Shown: positions 1 through 5,208 of the stretch, piece after piece
Numbering within the stretch: the stretch's first letter is position 1
How the letters are laid out: each line of letters opens with the position of its first letter
Source: Candidatus Rifleibacteriota bacterium
GTDB taxonomy: Bacteria > Riflebacteria > Ozemobacteria > Ozemobacterales > Ozemobacteraceae
Direction of reading: 5' to 3'
Length of the DNA stretch: 7,209 nucleotides
NCBI GenBank assembly: GCA_022704885.1
Contig: JAKJFO010000207.1
Location: 1 to 7,209, forward strand
The notes under the pieces: generated by a model
Database searches by the model: none
Told to the model about the DNA's origin: nothing
The model's input: only the letters and a program-made list of their open reading frames with translations
Made by a program: the position numbers and the translations under genes

Positions 1-320
1 GCTCTGCCCCAGAATCTTGGAACAAACACGAACGGATTAGCAACATTTTCACCAGCGGCATTTGCAGTTCCAGAAGCCAGTTCTGCTGCCCGGGCCTTAG
101 CTTCGTCACTGTTAACAATGCGATAGGTAACTTCATCCATGTTTATCTGACCCGTGACGATCTGGTGTGCCCACACATTCAGGTCAGGCATATTGCCGCG
201 ACCAAGGTGAATGTGGCAGATCTGGTTGAGGCGATTGTACACCTGCTGGTAAGCCTGGGCCTGAACACCGCTTACTGTCATGAGAACGAACACAGAGAGC
301 ATCATAATGGTCTTTTTCAT
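1..320 (-). CDS. Secreted protein with DUF4214-like segment (5' part, cut by window edge)
   Basis: The frame is open from the ATG at 320-318 to the left edge, giving 106 complete codons; the C-terminus lies outside the window. A strong AGGAGGG site sits 5 nt upstream of the ATG and fixes the start. The first ~23 residues are a typical Sec signal peptide: MKKT, then a hydrophobic core, then AQA, with likely cleavage before Tyr24. Residues ~27-75 resemble the DUF4214 pattern (LGR, PD, then W, I..G, E and I..S.E: L39-G40-R41, P45-D46, W50, G57, E63, I68, S71-E73). DUF4214 is a helical repeat found in exported or surface proteins and its function is not defined. From about residue 76 the sequence is Ala-rich and then contains NPFVFVPRFWG. 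The gene is divergent from the ubiquitin-like operon and probably functionally unrelated to it. The gene call is sure; the DUF4214 assignment rests on pattern memory and is moderate. Confidence 0.8.
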   Translation of the reverse strand, partial: MKKTIMMLSVFVLMTVSGVQAQAYQQVYNRLNQICHIHLGRGNMPDLNVWAHQIVTGQINMDEVTYRIVNSDEAKARAAELASGTANAAGENVANPFVFVPRFWGR

Positions 321-325
321 AATTT

Positions 326-332
326 CCCTCCT
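326..332 (-). promoter_or_regulatory. Ribosome binding site of the divergent secreted-protein gene
   Basis: Read on the minus strand this is AGGAGGG, followed by 5 nt and then ATG. It is a near-perfect Shine-Dalgarno match and selects the start at 320. It is the main evidence that the open frame at the left edge is a real gene. Confidence 0.85.
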
Positions 333-514
333 GAATAATTTATTCGCTCCGATTATTAAGACCTGCCGCTTTGAAAATTCGTGACAACTTTTTTCTCTTA
401 TTTTTTCACGATAGCCTGTACTCTCTCGCAACCATGATAAACAAAGCATTTATAACAGACGCATATCTTTAAACGAACCAAGCCGGCCGAAAATGTTTCC
501 GAAAAAGTGCTTTG

Positions 515-543
515 TTGCATTAATGGTATGAGACAATTATAAT
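515..543 (+). promoter_or_regulatory. Predicted sigma70-type promoter of the ubiquitin-like operon
   Basis: TTGCAT at 515-520 and a perfect TATAAT at 538-543 are separated by 17 bp, the preferred spacing for a housekeeping sigma factor. Transcription would start near 550, leaving a leader of about 80 nt before the Ubl ATG at 634. The -35 matches the TTGACA consensus only in its first three bases, so basal activity may be modest. No other consensus -10 was noticed upstream of the operon. Prediction only. Confidence 0.6.
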
Positions 544-618
544 TTTCTTCTATGGCGCTTGCTTTTGGTCTGTCTTGTTGGAGGATCATCAGTCGTAACA
601 AGTACCAGTGATACAACA

Positions 619-624
619 AAGGAG
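619..624 (+). promoter_or_regulatory. Ribosome binding site that decides the Ubl start
   Basis: AAGGAG lies 9 nt before the ATG at 634. It argues for that start over the in-frame TTG at 559, which would add 25 residues with no counterpart in ubiquitin folds and would begin within about 15 nt of the predicted transcription start. Confidence 0.8.
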
Positions 625-633
625 ATATTCACA

Positions 634-912
634 ATGGGGTCCATATTGGTAGAGATCTGGGATGCTACCGGCAATAAGAAAGTCAAGGCCGAGTTACCAG
701 ATGACGAAGCATTGAACCGCATAATCATACTTTTGATCGACAAAATGAATCTGCCCAGATTTACCCCTGACGGGCAGTTGATGAGTTATAAATTCCATCA
801 CAAGGCGTCAGGCCGACAGCTGCTCGACGACGAAACCTTCTATCAGGCCGGCGTACAATCAGGTGATGTTTTGAGAATTCAACCCGAAATAACGGCCGGA
901 ACGACACCATGA
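634..912 (+). CDS. Ubiquitin-like protein (YukD/EsaB-like beta-grasp), first gene of the operon
   Basis: 92 residues, predicted to be the protein modifier of the system and activated by the E1 encoded next. The order of segments fits a beta-grasp fold: strand SILVEIWD (3-10), strand KKVKAEL (15-21), helix DEALNRIIILLIDKM (24-38), strand LMSYKFHHK (49-57) with GRQL (60-63), then DETFYQAGVQSGDVLRIQPE (66-85), matching the 'tl...gv..GD.L.i' ending of YukD/EsaB-type ubiquitin folds. There is no terminal Gly-Gly; the chain ends ITAGTTP. Trimming the last three residues would expose Ala88-Gly89, about as far beyond the last strand as in ubiquitin. Its stop overlaps the E1 start in an ATGA. YukD-like proteins also occur in type VII secretion loci, but the neighbours here (E1, JAMM, E2) point to conjugation. 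The fold is supported by pattern; the modifier role is inferred from context. Confidence 0.85.
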   Translation: MGSILVEIWDATGNKKVKAELPDDEALNRIIILLIDKMNLPRFTPDGQLMSYKFHHKASGRQLLDDETFYQAGVQSGDVLRIQPEITAGTTP

Positions 913-2129
913 ATCAGGATCAGTTCAAAGCTGATCCCGATTCCGATGTGTTGATCATCGACACCAAAAAGGAAGAAAACCGGTTTTCGCGTTTCGAACT
1001 GATTCGCTGGTGGGATCAAAAGCGTCTGCAGAATGCCAATATACTGGTTATTGGCGCCGGCGCGCTCGGCAACGAAATTATTAAAAACCTTGCCCTGACC
1101 GGCATAGGTAATATTCTTCTGGTCGATTTCGATCAGATCGAGCCTTCTAACCTGTCTCGGTCGATTTTGTTCAGGGAATCAGACCGCGGACGTTACAAGG
1201 CCGACGTAGCGGCAGAGCGTGCCCGAGAGATTTTTCCCGACATCAATATCAGATCGCTAAGCGTAAACGTAGTCACCGATCTTGGTATCGGCGCATTTTT
1301 CTGGGCTGACGTCATACTTGGCGGGCTCGATAACCGCGAAGCACGCCTCGCCATCAATCAAAATTCACTGAGATGTGGCAAAACCTGGATCGATGGAGCT
1401 ATCGAAGGCCTGAGCGGCATAGCGCGGGTGTTCGGTCCTGATGGCCCCTGCTATGAATGCACCATGAGCGAAGTCGACTGGAAGGTGCTGAATGCCCGCA
1501 AATCCTGCACTCTGCTGACCAGAGAAGAAATGATGTCGGGCAAGACCCCAACCACGCCTACAATTGCCAGCCTGATTGCGGCAGTGCAGTGCCAGGAAGC
1601 AATAAAACTGCTGCACGGCCTTGAAGTGATAACCGGCAGAGGCTTCTTTTTTGAAGGCCTGAGTTTTTATCAGGATATCATTACTTATAAGCGCAAAGTT
1701 GAGTGTTTCTCGCATGAAACATACAAACCAGTTGTTGAACTTGACGCCGAAGCGCGCAAACTGACGCTGGGCGAAGCTCTCAGGATTATCCACAAAGATC
1801 TGGGTGAAAATGCAGTAATGGAACTGAGGCATGAGGTGCTCACCGGATTTTCCTGCTCAGATTGCAGCGTAGACGTAGAATATCACTCGTCACTCGGCCG
1901 CGTCAGTGAAGCTGACGCAGTATGCCCGAAATGCGGCAGGCAGCGTTTTCCGATCATGTCACATCAGTTCGACGACAGCGCAGAATGGCAGGATATGACT
2001 CTGTCAAAGCTGGGAATACCTGATTTCGACGTGTTTATCGGCAGCGATGGTGAACGACAGATTTATTATCTTTTGAATGGTGATCGGGAGAGAGTTCTTG
2101 GACCTCTTACCAACAAGGTGAAGCCATGA
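909..2129 (+). CDS. E1-like ubiquitin-activating enzyme (ThiF/MoeB fold) with C-terminal zinc ribbon
   Basis: 406 residues. It is predicted to adenylate the Ubl C-terminus with ATP and probably to form a thioester before transfer to the E2. Residues ~27-265 are an E1/ThiF adenylation domain: nucleotide loop VIGAGALGNE (47-56), VDFD (72-75) followed by IEPSNLSR (77-84), Lys97 in GRYKAD, and GGLDNR (138-143) with the Mg/ATP Asp141. C181-x2-C184 is the first half of the usual structural zinc site; the second half may be C266-x2-H269. Cys200 (bases 1506-1508), in an SCTL context resembling the 'CT' motif of eukaryotic E1s, is the best catalytic Cys candidate. After ~275 comes an extension with a second zinc ribbon, C316-x2-C319 and C339-x2-C342, and a tail (LSKLGIPDF) that may contact the E2 or Ubl. 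The start overlaps the Ubl stop (ATGA), and the next gene starts the same way; the JAMM gene has AAGGTG 5 nt before its ATG. The family is certain; thioester formation is inferred. Confidence 0.95.
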   Translation: MNQDQFKADPDSDVLIIDTKKEENRFSRFELIRWWDQKRLQNANILVIGAGALGNEIIKNLALTGIGNILLVDFDQIEPSNLSRSILFRESDRGRYKADVAAERAREIFPDINIRSLSVNVVTDLGIGAFFWADVILGGLDNREARLAINQNSLRCGKTWIDGAIEGLSGIARVFGPDGPCYECTMSEVDWKVLNARKSCTLLTREEMMSGKTPTTPTIASLIAAVQCQEAIKLLHGLEVITGRGFFFEGLSFYQDIITYKRKVECFSHETYKPVVELDAEARKLTLGEALRIIHKDLGENAVMELRHEVLTGFSCSDCSVDVEYHSSLGRVSEADAVCPKCGRQRFPIMSHQFDDSAEWQDMTLSKLGIPDFDVFIGSDGERQIYYLLNGDRERVLGPLTNKVKP

Positions 2130-3412
2130 CCCAGGACAACAACAAGGGCAACAATCAGCCAGCCGTCGAAGGACTTGATTTTCACGGTGATTACACAGTT
2201 AATCAGACAAAGCGCAAGCCTTTTCCTGGCCGCAGCGTTGTTGAACCGCGGGTAATGATCGACCCTGATGTATATGCCGAGATCAAAAAGCATGCAGAAG
2301 AGACTGTTGCAGTCGAGCAATGCGGCATACTGGTCGGCAACACCTGTCAGGACGACGTTGGAAAATACCTGGTAATCAATGGCAGCATCAGAGGCAAACA
2401 CGCGCGAAATGAAGGAGCCCAGGTTGTATTTACCCATGAAACCTGGGACTACATTCATTCCCAGATGGAAGCCCAATTCAAAGGTCGCGCAATCGTTGGC
2501 TGGTATCATACCCACCCTGGCTTCGGCATCTTCCTTTCTGACATGGATAAATTCATTCAGGATTATTTTTTCAATCAGCCATTCCAGGTGGCGCTGGTAA
2601 TCGACCCGACATCTTCAAAAGAAGGGCTTTTCGCCTGGATCAACGGCAAAACCTGCGCTCTGTCGCGCTGCTGGGTTGGCGATGAAATGCGCAAACTCAC
2701 ACAGGGGCCTGTGGGCACCGAAAAGAATTTCGAAAGAATGCCGATGGTTGAAGCGCCGGAACAGCGGGGTGAAGATACAGCGACTACTGTTGTAAGAATC
2801 GAAAAAAGTGAAGTATCAGAAGGTAGACAGCCATATCTGATGATCGCACTGGCTTTTTTAATCGGCGTTTCACTGTCGCTTTTCACTCTTCGCAGCACTT
2901 TTTACCATGCGGCCATGATGGCGGCACGTTCTGAAACCCGTGAACTGCTGGGCGCCTGGGCGGCCGACGCCGCTGCCACAGAAGAACTGAAGATGCTGCA
3001 CGGCAAAGTGGCAGCATTATCTGATAAGTATACCGCCCTGCCGAAAACTGCCGAAGAGTATGTCGCATTCAACGCCAGTTTTACTGCCGATATCAGCGAC
3101 ATCATCGCACGCATGAGTGAAGTCGCCACTTCTACAGAGAATCGGAGAAAACGTGTCCAGAATGCGCTCGAATCAGTATCGGGGCAGGCTGTTCGCGGAC
3201 TGGAACAATCAGAAAAGGTAATTTCCCAGTTGCGTGAAGTTATGGCAGAAAGCATTCTCATACAGATCATGCCATATCTTGTCTCGCTTTCATCACAACC
3301 ACTCGACATGAACCGCATTCGCGAAGCCCAGCCGCTGGTAAAGCACATAATTCAACTCGACCCAAGACTGGAATCAGGCTTGAGAGAAAAGCTGCCCTGG
3401 CTGTTTTTCTGA
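2126..3412 (+). CDS. Membrane-anchored JAMM/JAB metalloisopeptidase (Rpn11/CSN5-like)
   Basis: 428 residues. Predicted zinc isopeptidase that removes the Ubl from conjugates or trims its precursor. The JAMM domain spans ~40-185: catalytic Glu64 in EQCGILVG, then GWYHTHPGFGIFLSDMD with zinc ligands His128, His130 and Asp141 and Ser138 of the H-x-H-x7-S-x2-D motif. This block closely resembles the GWYHSHPGFG..LS..D of eukaryotic Rpn11 and CSN5, more than the bacterial RadC type. A linker (~186-235) leads to one hydrophobic segment, 236-255 (PYLMIALAFLIGVSLSLFTL), and a ~170-residue Ala-rich, helical, probably coiled-coil tail that I do not recognise. The catalytic domain should be cytosolic to meet the Ubl, which puts the tail outside; Arg residues flank both sides of the segment, so topology is not certain. 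RIEKSEV (224-230) just before the membrane resembles a motif in two other operon proteins. Start and stop are unambiguous. Confidence 0.95.
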   Translation: MTQDNNKGNNQPAVEGLDFHGDYTVNQTKRKPFPGRSVVEPRVMIDPDVYAEIKKHAEETVAVEQCGILVGNTCQDDVGKYLVINGSIRGKHARNEGAQVVFTHETWDYIHSQMEAQFKGRAIVGWYHTHPGFGIFLSDMDKFIQDYFFNQPFQVALVIDPTSSKEGLFAWINGKTCALSRCWVGDEMRKLTQGPVGTEKNFERMPMVEAPEQRGEDTATTVVRIEKSEVSEGRQPYLMIALAFLIGVSLSLFTLRSTFYHAAMMAARSETRELLGAWAADAAATEELKMLHGKVAALSDKYTALPKTAEEYVAFNASFTADISDIIARMSEVATSTENRRKRVQNALESVSGQAVRGLEQSEKVISQLREVMAESILIQIMPYLVSLSSQPLDMNRIREAQPLVKHIIQLDPRLESGLREKLPWLFF

Positions 3413-3420
3413 CGAAAAAC
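3403..3420 (+). repeat. Small inverted repeat across the JAMM stop codon
   Basis: GTTTTTC (3403-3409) and GAAAAAC (3414-3420) are perfect inverted repeats around a 4-nt loop that contains part of the TGA stop. The stem is AT-rich and no T-run follows, so it is not a convincing terminator. It sits at the only real gap in the operon, where it could mark an mRNA processing or attenuation point; chance is also plausible. Confidence 0.3.
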
Positions 3421-3434
3421 GCTCGAGAGCAACC

Positions 3435-3440
3435 GGGAGG
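3435..3440 (+). promoter_or_regulatory. Strong ribosome binding site of the FHA membrane protein gene
   Basis: GGGAGG followed by A-rich sequence, 5 nt before the ATG at 3446. It is the strongest Shine-Dalgarno site in the operon and lies at its only non-overlapping junction, so this gene and those coupled to it may be translated independently of the JAMM gene. Confidence 0.8.
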
Positions 3441-3445
3441 AAAAA

Positions 3446-4540
3446 ATGGCCGACGAAGTAAATATAGTAATTACCAAAACCGAACTGCGAAACCCGCAGA
3501 TCGAAGATATGCTGATGGCTCAGCAGGCGGCTAAACGCCAGCTGTCACCGGCCGAACGTGCTCCTGTAGAAACCTCGATCTGGATGAACCCGGTATTCTA
3601 TACCGCTGCGGCCGGACTGACCGGCGCTTTTCTGGCGTGGGCAGGTGTTGAACCATTCGTCACTGTTGCCGGAGAAAACGAAGAACGCGGCGTAGTGCTT
3701 CTGGTCATGCTTGTCGCCGTGCCGTCGATGATCGGCCTTTTTGTCGGTCTGATCGAAGGCATAATGTCACGAAACTTTTCGAAGGCAATGCGTTGTGGCG
3801 GCATTGGCGTCGGTATCGGCTTTATCTGGGGAATTGGCGGCACCATGCTCGGTGGCTTCGTCATGAATCTGGTAAAAGCAGTAGGCCTGCCGTTTTTTAT
3901 GTCAGAGGCTCCCAAAATAGACCCGGCCGATCCTCTCGCCTTTCTCACCCCCGGTATTCTTTTTATACTCATCAGTTCGCGTGCCATAGCCTGGACCATA
4001 GTCGGAGCCGGCATGGGCGTCGGCCCGGGCGTCGCTCTCAAATCAAAAAAACTGCTGCTCAATGGCATCGTCGGCGGTCTTCTCGGTGGCTTTCTTGGCG
4101 GCCTGCTCTTCGACCCGATCGGCTTTTCTCTTACCAAACTGGGATTTGAGGATTCCGGCGGGGCGAGCCGCATGATCGGGTTCTGCACCATCGGCATGAT
4201 GGTCGGAGTCTTCATCGGCCTCATCGAAAATCTGACCAAGGATGCCTGGCTGATCATGAAAACCGGCCCGCTCAGAGGCAAGCAGTTCGTCGTTTACCAC
4301 AACCCAACGATTATCGGCAGTTCACCCAAATGTGATGTCTATATTTTCAAAGACCCGGCAGTAGAACCGCATCATGCTGAACTGCGGCAGCTTGGCAGCA
4401 AGTTCGAGATCGTCGACAAAGGCAGTCCTCAGGGTGTCTTTGTCAATTCTCAGCGGGTTAACAAAAAAATACTCGAGAAGGGTGACATCATCATTATTGG
4501 CGAAAGTCTTCTCGAATTTCAGCAGAAGGACAGATCATGA
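3446..4540 (+). CDS. Six-span glycine-rich membrane protein with C-terminal FHA domain
   Basis: 364 residues. Probably a membrane scaffold that presents an FHA protein-interaction domain to the cytosol. Order: N-terminal VNIVITKTEL (5-14), a charged linker, then six hydrophobic segments at about 50-67, 83-104, 117-146, 167-197, 206-226 and 243-260, very rich in Gly (GIGVGIG, GAGMGVG, GGLLGGFLGG). Positive residues cluster in the N-terminal linker, at ~109-116 and ~199-202, and after the last segment, which fits both termini being cytosolic. GLFVGLIEG (97-105) and GVFIGLIEN (254-262) suggest an internal duplication. Residues ~276-358 match FHA: IIGSSPKCDVYI, EPHHAEL, GVFVNSQRV. The phosphothreonine-binding Arg of the usual GR pair is Ser292, the Ser of SxxH is Glu307, and the NG Gly is Ser335; His310 and Asn334 remain. 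Phosphothreonine binding may thus be lost. FHA identity is firm, the function is not known. Its stop overlaps the next start (ATGA). Confidence 0.88.
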   Translation: MADEVNIVITKTELRNPQIEDMLMAQQAAKRQLSPAERAPVETSIWMNPVFYTAAAGLTGAFLAWAGVEPFVTVAGENEERGVVLLVMLVAVPSMIGLFVGLIEGIMSRNFSKAMRCGGIGVGIGFIWGIGGTMLGGFVMNLVKAVGLPFFMSEAPKIDPADPLAFLTPGILFILISSRAIAWTIVGAGMGVGPGVALKSKKLLLNGIVGGLLGGFLGGLLFDPIGFSLTKLGFEDSGGASRMIGFCTIGMMVGVFIGLIENLTKDAWLIMKTGPLRGKQFVVYHNPTIIGSSPKCDVYIFKDPAVEPHHAELRQLGSKFEIVDKGSPQGVFVNSQRVNKKILEKGDIIIIGESLLEFQQKDRS

Positions 4541-5208
4541 ATAATATCCAGTCTGCTGCACGAGCAGGCACACAGCGTAAGTCGCCGCCTAAAAACGTCA
4601 AGGTTCAGGTCACTCCTGTTTCCCCATCAGACGAACACCTGGGAAAAATCTGTTCGACCTGCGGCACTGCAATACTGAGCAGCGACACCATAGTCCTTTG
4701 TCCCGTCTGCTCGCAACCTTATCACCATGACTGCTGGAAAGAAATCGGCGGCTGCGGCACTTATGGCTGCACGGCCGCGCCGGTAGCGACAATCAAGGAA
4801 GCTGTCGAAGAAGACATATTCACCCCTGGCTGGACCGCTGAGAAAAAGTGCCCTGAATGCGGCGCCAGTATCATTGCCAACGCCCTTGTCTGCAAGGTAT
4901 GCCGCGCATCTTTTCCCACCGAACGCCCAATGACCAAAGCGGAATGGGTTGACCGGGAATACGATGAAAAAGACATGCACAAGGTCAAGACCACAGTCAT
5001 CACTCAATTCATTCTGAGCACCCTTGGCTGTCTGTTCTTCATCATGCTGCCCATCAACCTCATTGCCGCCTTTACTGACAGCTGGAACTTCCGGGTAAAA
5101 AGGCTCCCGCCGACACTCAAGGTTCTGTTTTATGCATCTCTCGCTATTTCAGCACTCTGGACTGCGATCGCAGCAGTCTTTCTGCTGTATTCAATGGTAT
5201 TTTCATGA
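4537..5208 (+). CDS. Membrane protein with RING-like domain and zinc ribbon (candidate E3)
   Basis: 223 residues. After a basic, flexible N-terminus (1-35) comes a RING-like binuclear zinc domain (bases 4651-4770): C39-x2-C42-x12-C55-x2-C58-x4-H63-x2-C66-x6-C73-x4-C78, compatible with cross-braced binding. The CPVC..PYHHDCW..GGCG.YGC pattern is typical of prokaryotic RING families. A zinc ribbon follows, C105-x2-C108 and C119-x2-C122 (4849-4902). Two hydrophobic segments, ~153-179 and ~195-221, end the protein. It most likely recruits the E2 at the membrane as an E3-like factor; the domain could instead be purely structural. The loop between the two segments is basic (FRVKRLPPTLK), which by the positive-inside rule conflicts with a simple cytosolic-RING hairpin, so topology is uncertain. 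No basic 'linchpin' residue follows the last Cys, unlike many active eukaryotic RING E3s. AAGGA lies 6 nt before the ATG, and both ends overlap neighbouring genes. The RING domain is clearly paralogous to that of the next gene. Confidence 0.88.
   Translation: MNNIQSAARAGTQRKSPPKNVKVQVTPVSPSDEHLGKICSTCGTAILSSDTIVLCPVCSQPYHHDCWKEIGGCGTYGCTAAPVATIKEAVEEDIFTPGWTAEKKCPECGASIIANALVCKVCRASFPTERPMTKAEWVDREYDEKDMHKVKTTVITQFILSTLGCLFFIMLPINLIAAFTDSWNFRVKRLPPTLKVLFYASLAISALWTAIAAVFLLYSMVFS

Larger units (their letters stand above)
321..633. other. Divergent intergenic region
   Basis: These 313 bases separate two divergent genes. The right half holds the operon promoter and an inferred leader of roughly 80 nt before the Ubl start. 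The left half is AT-rich, including a TTTTTTCTCTTATTTTTT stretch at about 390-407, and must carry the promoter of the minus-strand gene. I found no minus-strand -35/-10 pair with acceptable spacing: a TTGTCA-like hexamer lies too far (23 bp) from the TAATAAT near 350-357. A 73-codon minus-strand frame at 398-619 lacks a convincing ribosome binding site and runs through the operon promoter, so I do not call it a gene. I see no riboswitch, terminator hairpin, tRNA or long repeat. Confidence 0.6.

Noticed and set aside
512..543. TTGTTG (512-517) as the -35 element
   Set aside because: It gives a 20-bp spacer to the TATAAT. TTGCAT at 515-520 gives 17 bp.
398..619. Minus-strand frame of 73 codons in the intergenic region
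   Set aside because: It runs through the TATAAT promoter, has no convincing ribosome binding site and shows no recognisable domain.
559..633. Upstream TTG start that would lengthen the Ubl by 25 residues
   Set aside because: It starts within about 15 nt of the predicted transcription start, has no ribosome binding site, and the added residues do not fit a ubiquitin fold. ATG at 634 has AAGGAG at good spacing.
1365..1832. Minus-strand frame of 155 codons opposite the E1
   Set aside because: The E1 domain motifs on the + strand are unequivocal here; the opposite frame has no domain and no ribosome binding site.
3403..3420. Rho-independent terminator after the JAMM gene
   Set aside because: The stem is 7 bp and mostly A-T with no U-tract after it, and the next gene starts 26 nt later with a strong ribosome binding site; listed only as an inverted repeat.
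3598..4281. Minus-strand frame of 227 codons opposite the FHA membrane gene
   Set aside because: Its Pro/Arg/Met-rich composition is the mirror of the Gly/Ile-rich coding strand; it is a shadow of the real gene.
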